64,000 nucleotides of DNA from Nocardioides sp. SYSU D00065 (GTDB lineage Bacteria; Actinomycetota; Actinomycetes; Propionibacteriales; Nocardioidaceae), in NCBI RefSeq assembly GCF_017916425.1, contig NZ_JAFMSX010000005.1:124001-188000 (forward strand), read 5' to 3'. A program made the position numbers and the translations under genes. The notes under the pieces were generated by a model. That model was not told the origin of the DNA. It searched no databases and saw only the letters and a list, made by a program, of their open reading frames with translations. Numbering within the stretch: the stretch's first letter is position 1; each line of letters begins with the position of its first letter. Positions 12,041-20,172 of this stretch are shown piece by piece.

Positions 12041-12835
12041 TCAGAAGGGCGGCCAGGGGATGACGGGGTACGCCGACGAGGCCGGTGCGGGGAACCGTCC
12101 CCGGTCGAGGAGCCGCGCGACGCGACGCACGGTGGTGGCCAGCTCGTCCTCGGTCAGCAGGTCGGCGAGCCGGCGACCCAGGTCGCCGTCGAGGGCCGCC
12201 GCGAGGCCCCGCAGGCCCTCGGCCTCCTCCTCGTCGAGCGGCTCCTCCACGAAGCCCCACAGCACCGTGCGGAGCTTGTGCTCGACGTGGAAGGTCAGTC
12301 CGTGGTCGACGCCGTGCCGGTGACCGTCCGCCATCGGGAGCACGTGACCGCCCTTGCGGTCGGCGTTGTTGACCACGACGTCGAACAGCGCCATCCGGCG
12401 CAGTGGCGCAGAGTCCTCGTGCACGAGCGAGACGGGTCGGTCGTGGGCGTCCAGGCCGTCGAAGACGTGGCGGAACCCGGCCGGCACCTCGCCCTCGGCG
12501 ACGATGTCGACGGGCGCCTGGTCCTCGACCTCGTCGCGCCACAGCTGCACCATGCCGGGGCCGTGCGGTCCGTCGCCGAGGACGGTGGGCGGCACGATGT
12601 CCCAGCCCAGCGCCTCGGACACGGCGTACGCACCGACCTCGCGGGCGGCGAGGGTGCCGTCGGGGAAGTCCCACAGCGGCCGCTCGCCCGCGATCGGCTT
12701 GTAGACGACGCGTACGCCGCCGAGCTCGCCGACGAAGGTGGCGTTGGAGGCGGGCAGCACCCGGCCGTGGAGGACGAGCTCGCCGGTCGGGAAGCCGCCG
12801 GGAGGACCTCCCGGCGAGCTGGTGTCAGGGATCAC
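12041..12835 (-). CDS. SCO1664-family protein with PI3/PI4-kinase-like motifs
   Basis: The 264-residue protein has an early LHGRVLPASNATFVG segment, then the lysine motif RVVYKPIAGERPLWDFP, then VVVNNADRKGGH and GVDHGLTFH. These resemble the ATP-binding Lys, the catalytic NxDR and the metal-binding D(F/H)G of the PI4K/HipA-like kinase fold. The substrate is unknown. The best start is GTG 12835, which overlaps the DUF3090 stop by 11 nt; there is no strong SD, so translation is probably coupled. A longer frame reaching 12922 lies entirely inside DUF3090 and is not credible. The M. tuberculosis counterpart is Rv2133c, as I recall. Confidence 0.8.
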   Translation of the reverse strand: MIPDTSSPGGPPGGFPTGELVLHGRVLPASNATFVGELGGVRVVYKPIAGERPLWDFPDGTLAAREVGAYAVSEALGWDIVPPTVLGDGPHGPGMVQLWRDEVEDQAPVDIVAEGEVPAGFRHVFDGLDAHDRPVSLVHEDSAPLRRMALFDVVVNNADRKGGHVLPMADGHRHGVDHGLTFHVEHKLRTVLWGFVEEPLDEEEAEGLRGLAAALDGDLGRRLADLLTEDELATTVRRVARLLDRGRFPAPASSAYPVIPWPPF

Positions 12836-13409
12836 GGCGCCGGAAGCCGTTGGCGCGCACGCAGAGGTGGCCGTCCGGGTCGATCGGCTCCCCGCAGAAC
12901 GGGCAGTCCGGGCGGCCCGCACCGATGACGGTGCGGGCGCGCTCGACGAAGGAACGCGCCGCGGCGGCGGTGATCCGGACCAGGAAGATCTCCTCGGGCT
13001 CCGGCTCGAGCAGGTCCTCCAGGTCCTCCTGGAGCTGCTCCGGCGAGACGACCGCCGCCTCGGTCCACGGGAAGACCTCGATGACCACGCGCTCCTCGGC
13101 GGCGTCCCAGGACAGCGTCATGGTGCCGGCGCGGAACTCCTCCTCGATCGGCTGGTCCAGCGGCTGGCCGTCGACGAGGTCGCGGGGCGCGATGGCCGGG
13201 ATCACGACCTCGTCGCTCGAGGCGTCCATGAGCTCGTCGAGCAGCTCGTCGATGCGCTCGGCGAGCGCCTGTACCTGCTGCTTCTCCAGCGAGACGCTGA
13301 CCAGCCGGGTGCCCTCGCGCGCCTGGAGGAAGAAGGTGCGCTGGCCGGGCTCGCCGACGGTGCCGGCGACGAATCGATCGGGCGGGTCGAAGCGGTGCAC
13401 GACGGGCAT
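12825..13409 (-). CDS. DUF3090-family protein with zinc-ribbon-like C-terminus
   Basis: The 194-residue protein starts MPVVHRFDPPDRFVAGTVGE, the standard opening of DUF3090 (formerly YjbR-like TIGR03847). The body contains FFLQAREG and long acidic helices. The C-terminus holds CPFCGEPIDPDGHLC, a CxxC...HxC arrangement that probably binds zinc. ATG 13409 has GGGTGAG just upstream and a TAGGGT hexamer at 13417-13422 (13 nt). The gene lies between the histidine phosphatase (10-bp gap) and the SCO1664 gene (11-bp overlap). This trio is conserved in actinobacteria. The function is unknown. Confidence 0.85.
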   Translation of the reverse strand: MPVVHRFDPPDRFVAGTVGEPGQRTFFLQAREGTRLVSVSLEKQQVQALAERIDELLDELMDASSDEVVIPAIAPRDLVDGQPLDQPIEEEFRAGTMTLSWDAAEERVVIEVFPWTEAAVVSPEQLQEDLEDLLEPEPEEIFLVRITAAAARSFVERARTVIGAGRPDCPFCGEPIDPDGHLCVRANGFRRRDP

Positions 13410-13419
13410 GTCACTCACC

Positions 13420-14163
13420 CTAGGGCGTGGCTGTCTGCGGGTCGGTCCCGGTCCCGGGCCCCGCTCCCCCGCCGACCTCGGCATCGGCGCGGGTCGGGCG
13501 CGAGCTGCGCCGTCGCGACCTCCTGAGCGGCGTCAGCCACGCGAGGTCGCCACCGTGGGTGTTGGTCCCGACGACGTACGGACGGGACTCGGTGTAGCGC
13601 ACGATCGAGACCGACGCGGGGTCGACGTGGATGCGCTGGAAGAGGTCGAGGTGGGTGCCGAGCGCGTCGGCGAGCACCGACTTGATGACGTCGCCGTGGC
13701 TGACCGCCAGCCACACCGCGTCGTCGCCGTGCTCGGCCGCGACCCGGGCGTCGTGGCGCCGGACCGCCGCGACCGCCCGGTCCTGCATCCCCCGCATGGA
13801 CTCACCGCCGGGAAAGGTGACCGCCGAGGGCTGTGCCTGAACGGTCCTCCACAGCTTCTCGCGCGCCAGCTCCTTGAGCTGGCGGCCCTGCCACTCGCCG
13901 TAGTCGCACTCGGACAGCTGCTTGTCGGTGCTCGCCCGCAGCGGCGTCGACTGGCGGCGCAGGATCTCCCGGGCGGTCTCGCGGCACCGCTCGAGCGGGC
14001 TGGTCACGGCCGCGGCGAGGCGTACGCCGGCCAGCCGCTCCCCGACCGCGGCGGCCTGCTGCACGCCGGCGTCGTCGAGGTGGACGCCCGGCAGCCGCCC
14101 GGCCAGGACACCGGTGGCGTTGGCCGTCGAGCGGCCGTGTCGGACGAGGATGACGGTGGGCAC
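13420..14163 (-). CDS. Histidine phosphatase family protein (MSMEG_4193 type)
   Basis: The 247-residue branch-1 histidine phosphatase carries the RHG motif VILVRHGRSTAN near residues 4-15 (phospho-accepting His). It also has the arginine segment TSPLERCRETA, the acid-region sequence SECDYGEWQGR and the second catalytic His in AVSHGDVIKS. The last 40 residues are a basic and Gly/Pro-rich tail of low complexity. The family is annotated as a probable phosphomutase/phosphatase, and the counterpart Rv2135c has phosphatase-like features. GTG 14163 is 12 nt from TAGTGT (14170-14175). It is the first gene of the phosphatase-DUF3090-SCO1664 run. Confidence 0.88.
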   Translation of the reverse strand: MPTVILVRHGRSTANATGVLAGRLPGVHLDDAGVQQAAAVGERLAGVRLAAAVTSPLERCRETAREILRRQSTPLRASTDKQLSECDYGEWQGRQLKELAREKLWRTVQAQPSAVTFPGGESMRGMQDRAVAAVRRHDARVAAEHGDDAVWLAVSHGDVIKSVLADALGTHLDLFQRIHVDPASVSIVRYTESRPYVVGTNTHGGDLAWLTPLRRSRRRSSRPTRADAEVGGGAGPGTGTDPQTATP

Positions 14164-14195
14164 GTCGAGACACTAGTGCGACTAGCCTGAGCGCC

Positions 14196-15176
14196 GTGAT
14201 CGTCGACAACGCGCTCTACCGCCAGGGCAGGCGGGTCCCGGTCGGCGAGGGCCACGACCAGAGCCTGGGCAGCGCACGGGTGCCGTGCGACGCGGGCGAC
14301 TTCCAGTGGATCGGCGTCCACGACCCCAGCCCTGACGAGCTGCGCCTGATCGCCGAGACCTTCGGGCTGCACCCGCTCGCGGTCGAGGACGCCGGCGACT
14401 CCCACCAGCGGCCCAAGCTCGAGCACTACGGCGACACGTTGTTCCTCGTCCTGAAGACCCTCTGGTACGTCGACGAGGAGGACGCCGTCGAGACCGGTGA
14501 GATCAACATGTTCGTCGGGCGCGACTTCGTCGTGACCGTCCGGCACGGCGAGGGGATCGACCTCGCCGACTCCCGGCGCGACCTCGAGCACCGCGCCCAG
14601 GTGCTGGAGCACGGTCCGATGGCCGTGCTCTACGCGGTGTGCGACCGCGTCGTCGACGAGTACGAGCGGGTGGGGGCAGCGCTGGAGGTCGACGTCGACG
14701 AGGTGGAGGAGTCGGTCTTCTCCCCCGCTCGCACCGACGACTCGTCGCGGATCTACGTGCTCAAGCGCGAGATCGCCGAGGTCCGCCGGGCCGTCATGCC
14801 GCTGCGCGAGCCGATGCGGCGGTTCGCGACGCCCGGCGGCGAGCTGACCAGCGACCGCACCGCCACGTACTTCCGCGACGTCGCCGACCACCTGCAGCGC
14901 GTCTCCGAGGTCGTCGACAACCTCGACACGCTGCTCTCGACGGCCTTCGACGCGCACCTGGCCAGGATCTCGGTCCAGCAGAACGAGGACATGCGCAAGA
15001 TCTCCGCGGGCGCCGCGCTGGTCGTCGTGCCGACCTTGATCGCCGGCATCTACGGCATGAACTTCGACCACATGCCCGAGCTGCACTGGACCTACGGCTA
15101 CCCCTTCGCCCTGGCGCTCATGGTGGGCGTGTCCGTCGGGCTCTTCGCCTGGTTCAAGAAGTCCGGGTGGTTGTGA
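14196..15176 (+). CDS. corA: CorA-family Mg2+/Co2+ transporter
   Basis: The 326-residue inner-membrane channel has a large cytoplasmic alpha/beta N-terminal domain (about 1-260) and two C-terminal membrane helices. The signature YGMNF (GMN) lies at the end of the first helix, followed by the MPEL loop. The last residues are basic (FKKSGWL), as usual. The GTG at 14196 follows TAGCCT (14183-14188) by 13 nt. Its stop overlaps the start of the MFS gene (GTGA), so the two are probably co-transcribed and coupled. It is divergent from the histidine phosphatase. Confidence 0.9.
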   Translation: MIVDNALYRQGRRVPVGEGHDQSLGSARVPCDAGDFQWIGVHDPSPDELRLIAETFGLHPLAVEDAGDSHQRPKLEHYGDTLFLVLKTLWYVDEEDAVETGEINMFVGRDFVVTVRHGEGIDLADSRRDLEHRAQVLEHGPMAVLYAVCDRVVDEYERVGAALEVDVDEVEESVFSPARTDDSSRIYVLKREIAEVRRAVMPLREPMRRFATPGGELTSDRTATYFRDVADHLQRVSEVVDNLDTLLSTAFDAHLARISVQQNEDMRKISAGAALVVVPTLIAGIYGMNFDHMPELHWTYGYPFALALMVGVSVGLFAWFKKSGWL

Positions 15177-16405
15177 GCGCCCCTGCCGGGGCGCCGACCG
15201 CCTGGCGGGTGGTGTGGTGGTTCGGCTTCGTCAGCCTCGCCGCCGACATGGTCTACGAGGGCGCGCGCTCGGTGCACGGCCCGGTGCTCGCCGCTCTCGG
15301 GGCCTCGGCGGTGGTCGTCGGCCTGGTGACCGGCGCGGGCGAGGCCGTCGCGCTCGTCCTGCGGCTGGCGTTCGGACCGATCGCGGACCGCACCGGCCGC
15401 TACTGGTCCCTGACGATCCTCGGCTACGGCCTGACCGCGGTCTGCGTGCCGCTGCTCGCCCTGGCGCCGAGGCTGGGTGCCGCCGGGCTGGCGTTCGCCG
15501 CCACCCTGATCCTGCTCGAGCGGCTCGGGAAGGCCGTCCGGTCGCCGTCGAAGTCCGCGCTGCTGGCGCACGCGGCGGCGGCGGTCGGCCGCGGTCGGGG
15601 CTTCGGGGTGCACAAGGCGCTGGACCAGGTGGGCGCCCTCGCCGGTCCCCTGGTGGTCGCCGGCGCCGTCGCCGTCGCCTCGCTCTGGGCGGGACTGGCG
15701 GTCCTGGCGGTGCCGGGCGCCGTCGCGATGGTGCTGCTGCTCGCCCTCCGTCGGCGTGTGCCGGACCCGAGCGCGTACGACGCGTCCCCGCCGGCCGCCG
15801 CCGACGCGGAGCGCCGCGGCTGGTGGGCCGAGGCGGTCGGTGCCGGGCTCTCCGGCGACTTCTTCCGCTACGCCGTCGCGGCGTCGCTGACGACGGGCGG
15901 GCTCGTCACCTTCGGCATCATCGGCTACCACGTGACGGTCGACGGTGTGCTGCCCGTGGCGGCCGTGCCCATCCTGTACGCCGCTTCGATGGCCGTCGAG
16001 GCGGTCGCCGCCGTGGTCGTGGGCTCGGTCTACGACCGTGCCGGCACCCGCGTGCTCCTCGTCGTGCCGGTGCTCGTGGCCCTCGTCCCGGCCCTCGCCC
16101 TTGGCTCGACGCTCGCGGCCGTCCTGGCCGGAGTGGTGGCATGGGGCTTCGCGCAGGGCGTCCAGGACTCCACCGTCAAGGCCGTGGTCGCCGACCTCGT
16201 CGAGGCACCGCGGCGGGCCACGGCGTACGGCGTCTTCGCCGGCGTCCAGGGACTGCTGGCGGTGCTCGGCGGCGTGGGCGCCGGGTGGCTCTACGAGCGC
16301 TCGTTGCTGGTCCTGGTCGTGGTGGTGGCTCTCACCCAGGCGGTGGCGCTGGCGCTGCTGGTCGACACGTTCAGGCGCTCAGCACGCCCGCGCCGAGCAG
16401 GATGA
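15173..16405 (+). CDS. MFS transporter
   Basis: The 410-residue polytopic protein has about 12 hydrophobic segments in two halves, with a central cytoplasmic loop near residues 195-215 (PDPSAYDASPPAAADAERRG). The MFS loop 2-3 signature is present as 'FGPIADRTGRYW', and the pseudo-repeat occurs in the second half as 'SVYDRAGTRVLL'. The substrate is unknown; related proteins are often annotated as putative drug efflux pumps. The start is GTG 15173, overlapping the corA stop by 3 nt. An internal Met at residue 23 would remove half of the first helix. The last 35 bp overlap the convergent uppP gene. Confidence 0.82.
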   Translation: MSAPAGAPTAWRVVWWFGFVSLAADMVYEGARSVHGPVLAALGASAVVVGLVTGAGEAVALVLRLAFGPIADRTGRYWSLTILGYGLTAVCVPLLALAPRLGAAGLAFAATLILLERLGKAVRSPSKSALLAHAAAAVGRGRGFGVHKALDQVGALAGPLVVAGAVAVASLWAGLAVLAVPGAVAMVLLLALRRRVPDPSAYDASPPAAADAERRGWWAEAVGAGLSGDFFRYAVAASLTTGGLVTFGIIGYHVTVDGVLPVAAVPILYAASMAVEAVAAVVVGSVYDRAGTRVLLVVPVLVALVPALALGSTLAAVLAGVVAWGFAQGVQDSTVKAVVADLVEAPRRATAYGVFAGVQGLLAVLGGVGAGWLYERSLLVLVVVVALTQAVALALLVDTFRRSARPRRAG

Positions 16406-17195
16406 GCGTGCCCGCGCCGAGCAGGATGCGGTAGACGACGAACGGCGTGTAGGACCGGGTGCTGACGTAGCGCAGCAGCCAGGCGATGGCGGCGTACCCG
16501 ACGACGAAGGACACCACGGTCGCGGTGATGGTGGGGCCCCAGCCGAAGTCGTTGTGACCGTGCGGGATCTCCTTGAGCTCGAAGAGCCCGGCCCCGACGA
16601 CCGCGGGGATCGCCAGCAGGAACGCGAACCGGGTGGCGGCCTCCCGCTCGAAGCCGAGGAAGCGGCCCATCGAGATCGTGGCGCCCGAGCGCGAGACGCC
16701 CGGGATCAGGGCCATCGCCTGGGCGGCGCCCATCAACAGGGCATCCTTGAGGGTGATCGCGGAGAGTGCGCGGTCGGTCCTGCCGATGCGGTCGGCGACG
16801 CCGAGCACGACGCCGAGCACGATCAGCGTGCAGCCGATGATCCACAGGTTGCGGAAGTCGCGCTCGATGAGGTCCTTGAGCAGCACGCCGAGCACGACGA
16901 TCGGCAGCGAGCCGACGATGATGAACCAGCCCATCCGCGCATCCGGCGTGCCGCGGTGCTCCGGCCCGAACAGCGAGCGCACCCAGGCGGTGCCGATGCG
17001 CCAGATGTCGTGACGGAAGTAGATCAGGACGGCGAGCTCGGTGCCGATCTGGATCACGGCGGTGAAGGCGGCGCCGGGATCGCCCCAGCCGAAGAGCTCG
17101 GGGAAGATCCGCAGGTGGGCGCTGCTGGAGATCGGCAGGAACTCCGTCAGTCCCTGGATGATGCCGAGGACGACGGCCTTGAGGAGATCGATCAC
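16371..17195 (-). CDS. uppP: Undecaprenyl-diphosphatase UppP (BacA)
   Basis: The 274-residue membrane enzyme recycles undecaprenyl diphosphate to the monophosphate carrier for peptidoglycan and confers bacitracin tolerance. The N-terminal motif 'GIIQGLTEFLPISSSAHL' holds the E/Q-rich catalytic segment. The second motif 'PGVSRSGATISMGRF' holds the catalytic Ser and Arg. About eight membrane helices are visible. The start is GTG 17195, with TAGGCT at 17204-17209 (14 nt). A longer frame reaching 17405 runs against the aldo/keto reductase gene and is rejected. UppP follows the phosphatase cluster in mycobacteria too. Confidence 0.92.
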   Translation of the reverse strand: MIDLLKAVVLGIIQGLTEFLPISSSAHLRIFPELFGWGDPGAAFTAVIQIGTELAVLIYFRHDIWRIGTAWVRSLFGPEHRGTPDARMGWFIIVGSLPIVVLGVLLKDLIERDFRNLWIIGCTLIVLGVVLGVADRIGRTDRALSAITLKDALLMGAAQAMALIPGVSRSGATISMGRFLGFEREAATRFAFLLAIPAVVGAGLFELKEIPHGHNDFGWGPTITATVVSFVVGYAAIAWLLRYVSTRSYTPFVVYRILLGAGTLILLGAGVLSA

Positions 17196-17259
17196 GGGGC
17201 AGGAGCCTACGGGCGAGTCCGTGCTCGTCCGCGCAGGACCCGTGGCTACCCTCACCTCC

Positions 17260-18207
17260 ATGCAGCAGCGTTCCCTCGGTGCCACCGGGCTCAAGGTCTC
17301 CCGCCTGGGGCTCGGCACCATGACCTGGGGCCGGGACACCGACGAGCACGAGGCGCGCGACCAGCTGATCGCCTTCGCCGAGGCCGGCGGCACCCTCCTC
17401 GACACGGCGGCGGGCTACGGCGACGGCGCGAGCGAGGAGCTCATCGGCACGCTCGTCGGCGACGTCGTCGCCCGCGACGAGGTGGTCCTGGCCACCAAGG
17501 CGGGCATCTCCCGGCGTACGGGCGAGCGCGTCACCGACACCTCCCGCGGCACGCTGCTGACCACGCTCGACGCGTCGCTGAAGCGGCTCGGCGTCGACCA
17601 CGTCGACCTGTGGCAGGTGCACGTGTGGACCGACGAGACGCCGGTGGAGGAGACGCTGTCGGCGCTGGACCTCGCGGTGACCTCCGGCCGGGCCTCCTAC
17701 GTCGGCATCTCGAACTACACCGGCTGGCAGACCGCCCAGGCCGCCACGTGGCAGCGCGCGGCCGCGGGGCGCATCCCCCTCGCCTCGACCCAGGTGGAGT
17801 ACTCCCTGCTCAACCGCCAGGTCGAGCACGAGGTCGTGCCCGCGGCGCAGGCACTGGGACTCGGCGTCCTGCCGTGGTCCCCGCTGGGCCGGGGCGTGCT
17901 CACCGGGAAGTACCGCACCGGTACGCCGTCGGGCTCGCGCGGGGCGAGCGAGCACTTCGCCCGCTTCGTGTCCGCCTACCTCGACGACCGTGCCCGTGGC
18001 ATCGTTGAGGCCGTGGCGCGGGCCGCGGACGGTTTGGGCTGGTCGCCCCTCGAGGTGGCGCTGGTGTGGGTGCGCGACCGGCCCGGCGTGAGCGCCCCCA
18101 TCGTGGGCGCCCGCACCGCCGCCCAGCTCGAGGGCGCCCTCGGCGTCGAGGAGCTGGCCCTGCCCGCCGAGATCGTCGAGGCGCTCGACGACGTCTCCAC
18201 GGACTGA
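17260..18207 (+). CDS. Aldo/keto reductase
   Basis: The 315-residue TIM-barrel oxidoreductase uses NADPH to reduce carbonyls. The catalytic tetrad is visible: Asp in LLDTAAGYGDG, Tyr in the same motif, Lys in LATKAG and His in WQVHVWTD. The NADPH-binding C-terminal part includes 'APIVGARTAAQLEGAL'. It belongs to the YghZ/Kv-beta-like group; the substrate is unknown. The ATG at 17260 follows TACCCT (17247-17252) by 13 nt, so the transcript is probably leaderless. It is divergent from uppP. Confidence 0.9.
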   Translation: MQQRSLGATGLKVSRLGLGTMTWGRDTDEHEARDQLIAFAEAGGTLLDTAAGYGDGASEELIGTLVGDVVARDEVVLATKAGISRRTGERVTDTSRGTLLTTLDASLKRLGVDHVDLWQVHVWTDETPVEETLSALDLAVTSGRASYVGISNYTGWQTAQAATWQRAAAGRIPLASTQVEYSLLNRQVEHEVVPAAQALGLGVLPWSPLGRGVLTGKYRTGTPSGSRGASEHFARFVSAYLDDRARGIVEAVARAADGLGWSPLEVALVWVRDRPGVSAPIVGARTAAQLEGALGVEELALPAEIVEALDDVSTD

Positions 18208-18230
18208 ACCGACCGAGCGAGGAGGAACGC

Positions 18231-18458
18231 ATGGCCAGGACGCAGCGCCGTCCCCCGGGGCGGGGTGTGGAGTGGGAGTTCGAGACGCTCGTGCTCCCCA
18301 AGGACTTCTCCCGCAACGTGGTCACCCGGATGCTGGTCGAGCGCGCCGAGCACGGCGGCTGGGAGCTCGACCGGCTCCGCATCGGCAACGACGGCAAGCG
18401 CCGCGTCGTCCTGCGCCGCAAGATCATCCGGCAGCGGCTGACGCTGTTCGCCGGCTGA
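18231..18458 (+). CDS. Small DUF5703-family protein
   Basis: The 75-residue basic protein has the pattern 'EWEFETLVLPKDFSRNVVTRML', then 'ERAEHGGWELDRLRIGNDGKR', then an Arg/Lys-rich end. This matches the short actinobacterial DUF5703 proteins, whose function is unknown. A strong SD (GAGGAGGAA, about 18219-18227) precedes ATG 18231. It lies 23 bp after the aldo/keto reductase, so it probably shares that transcript. Confidence 0.82.
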   Translation: MARTQRRPPGRGVEWEFETLVLPKDFSRNVVTRMLVERAEHGGWELDRLRIGNDGKRRVVLRRKIIRQRLTLFAG

Positions 18459-18482
18459 TCCGGCGGGGCGGGGCGGGGGTGT

Positions 18483-18561
18483 GGGGATCCCCGGCTAGCT
18501 GTGGATCCCTGCAGGACCGTGTGGGAATCCCCGGCTAGCCGGGGATCCCTGCAGGATCGTG
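18483..18561. repeat. Two tandem 39-bp palindromic repeats
   Basis: Copies at 18483-18521 and 18523-18561 have a period of 40 bp and match at about 35 of 39 positions. The second contains the perfect 20-bp palindrome ATCCCCGGCTAGCCGGGGAT at 18527-18546. Both contain CCTGCAGG. They lie in the 246-bp gap after the DUF5703 gene (18459-18704). The first copy has lost symmetry by two changes in the right arm. Confidence 0.8.
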
Positions 18562-18600
18562 GAAGTTCCGTGCCACCTGGTGACTCGGATCCTCCACGAT
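18556..18600. repeat. 45-bp hairpin element next to the 39-bp repeats
   Basis: ATCGTGGAAGTTCCG at 18556-18570 pairs with CGGATCCTCCACGAT at 18586-18600 at 13 of 15 positions. The 15-nt loop contains CACC/GGTG, which can pair again. It abuts the preceding repeats and overlaps them by six bases. A terminator for the aldo/keto reductase-DUF5703 unit or a mobile palindrome are both possible. The remaining sequence to 18704 holds no gene that I recognise. Confidence 0.65.
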
Positions 18601-18704
18601 GCTGGTCCCGAACCCGACAGGCCGGGACGTGCTCCCGATCGACCGGATCACGACGAGGCGATCCAGCAGCCGCCCGACGGCGGGTCGAAGGCCGTCGTAC
18701 GGGG

Positions 18705-19118
18705 CTAGTCCGCGAGCCCGCGCGCGTCGAGCCACGCCCGGCGGCGGCGGGCCGAGGCCTGGGCGAGCCAGGCTTCCTGCACGATCTCGACGAGCTCGTC
18801 GCGGGCCATCTCGCCGATCCGGGACGCGCGCAGCAGCACCGATGCGTGGCCGTCGAAGTGCGGCGTGGTGAAGAACGGCAGGCGCTCGTCCTGCAGCAGG
18901 GCCTGCTTGTCGCCCTCGGACGCCACCCAGATGACGATGACGTCGTCGTAGCGCTCGCCGGTGTCCGGGTCGACGGCATCGGGCCGGGGCGTGCGGAAGA
19001 AGACGAACGACTTGCCGCCGACCTGGTAGACGGGGTTCCGCTCCGGACGGAGGACGCTCACGTGCGGCATCGCGCGCGCGGTGGTGTGGATGTCGTCGAC
19101 CGTGGCCCGAGGACTCAC
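18705..19118 (-). CDS. MmcQ/YjbR-family protein (copy 1)
   Basis: The 137-residue protein belongs to the MmcQ/YjbR fold, often annotated as DNA-binding but without proven function. Typical segments are 'KSFVFFRTPRPDAVDPDTGE', 'ALLQDERLPFFTTPHFDGHA' and 'MARDELVEIVQEAWLAQA'. GTG 19118 overlaps the stop of the upstream hypothetical gene as GTGA, so translation is probably coupled. An ATG at 19151 would add 11 residues inside the neighbour and is less likely. A paralogue lies at 25607-26032 with the same 'DPxTGExYDD' and 'PFFT' landmarks. Confidence 0.8.
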   Translation of the reverse strand: MSPRATVDDIHTTARAMPHVSVLRPERNPVYQVGGKSFVFFRTPRPDAVDPDTGERYDDVIVIWVASEGDKQALLQDERLPFFTTPHFDGHASVLLRASRIGEMARDELVEIVQEAWLAQASARRRRAWLDARGLAD

Positions 19119-19501
19119 GTCGGCTCCGTACCGGGCGGGTACGCGCGCCATTCACCCTGAACGCCCGGGTGCTGGCGCGGTTGGTCCTCGGCCTCGAAGC
19201 GAACCGGCGAGACGGTCGTCCTGCTCGGGTGAAGCGTGTAGTCGTCGTAGACGAGGAAGGAGTGACCGTCCATCTGCGCGCGCTTGATCGATAGCAGCAG
19301 CTCAGCGGCCGCACTCACGAACGAGCCGTGCGGGATCCCGACCAGCTCACTCCAGTCCCTCTCGCTCATCATGATCTCGATGTCGTGCTTCTCCACCTGG
19401 AGCCGCAGCCGACCCGGCGTGCCGGCGTCGACCTGCCCCAGCGTGTCCAGCAGCGCGAGCAGGCGCTCCCACAGTCGGTCGTAGCGGTGTTCCAACCGCA
19501 T
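19115..19501 (-). CDS. Hypothetical protein between rpe and MmcQ
   Basis: I do not recognise this 128-residue protein. It starts [19 protein letters not shown], is mixed alpha/beta, and has no signal peptide, membrane helix or cysteine. The stretch 'KHDIEIMMSERDWSELVGIP' and the Pro/Gly-rich tail are distinctive. Its ATG overlaps the rpe stop (TGATG) and its stop overlaps the next start (GTGA). It is therefore the middle member of a tightly coupled rpe-X-MmcQ set. The overlaps at both ends support a real gene. Confidence 0.65.
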   Translation of the reverse strand: MRLEHRYDRLWERLLALLDTLGQVDAGTPGRLRLQVEKHDIEIMMSERDWSELVGIPHGSFVSAAAELLLSIKRAQMDGHSFLVYDDYTLHPSRTTVSPVRFEAEDQPRQHPGVQGEWRAYPPGTEPT

Positions 19502-20163
19502 CAGACGCGCGCCTTCTCGGCCTTCTCGCGCAGCGCGGACACCATCGCGTCCGGGTCGTCGGCGGAGTACACCGCGGATCCGGCCACGAACACGTCGGCC
19601 CCGGCCTCGGCACAGCGCTCGATCGTCTCGAGGGAGATGCCGCCGTCCACCTGCAGCCACGTCTCCACGCCGTGCTTGCGCATCAGCTCACGGGCCGTGC
19701 GGATCTTCGGCAGGCACAGGTCGAGGAACTTCTGGCCGCCGAAGCCGGGCTCGACGGTCATCAGCAGGACCATGTCCAGCTCGGGCAGCAGCGCCTCGTA
19801 GGGCTCGATGGGGGTGGCCGGCTTGAGGGCCATCGACGCCCGCGCGCCCTGGGCCCGGATCTCCCGGGCCAGCCGGACCGGTGCGCGGGCCGCCTCGGCG
19901 TGGAAGGTCACCGACCCGCAACCCGCCTCGGCGTACGCCGGCGCCCACCGGTCGGCGTCCTCGATCATCAGGTGCGCGTCGAGCGGCTGGGAGGCGTGCC
20001 GGGCGAGCGCCTCGACGACCGGAAGCCCGAGGGTCAGGTTGGGCACGAAGTGGTTGTCCATCACGTCGACGTGGACCCAGTCCGCGCTGGGGATCCGCGC
20101 CACCTCGTCAGCGAGGCGCGAGAGGTCGGCGTTGAGGATGCTCGGCGTGATCTGGATACCCAC
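19501..20163 (-). CDS. rpe: Ribulose-phosphate 3-epimerase
   Basis: The 220-residue TIM-barrel enzyme interconverts ribulose-5-phosphate and xylulose-5-phosphate in the pentose phosphate pathway. It shows '[16 protein letters not shown]', the metal/catalytic motif [22 protein letters not shown], '[12 protein letters not shown]' and LQVDGGIS. These contain the two His and two Asp that bind metal and shuttle protons. GTG 20163 is 12 nt from TAGGAT (20170-20175). Length and motifs are canonical. Confidence 0.95.
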   Translation of the reverse strand: MGIQITPSILNADLSRLADEVARIPSADWVHVDVMDNHFVPNLTLGLPVVEALARHASQPLDAHLMIEDADRWAPAYAEAGCGSVTFHAEAARAPVRLAREIRAQGARASMALKPATPIEPYEALLPELDMVLLMTVEPGFGGQKFLDLCLPKIRTARELMRKHGVETWLQVDGGISLETIERCAEAGADVFVAGSAVYSADDPDAMVSALREKAEKARV

Positions 20164-20172
20164 GCCCCGATC

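Noticed and set aside
12836..12922. N-terminal extension of the SCO1664 protein
   Set aside because: It is read antiphase through the zinc-ribbon end of DUF3090, and GTG 12835 gives the family length.
18601..18704. Possible gene remnant (RLLDRLVVIRSIG... on the minus strand)
   Set aside because: The open stretch is under 40 codons outside the repeats, has no start or SD, and matches no family I know.
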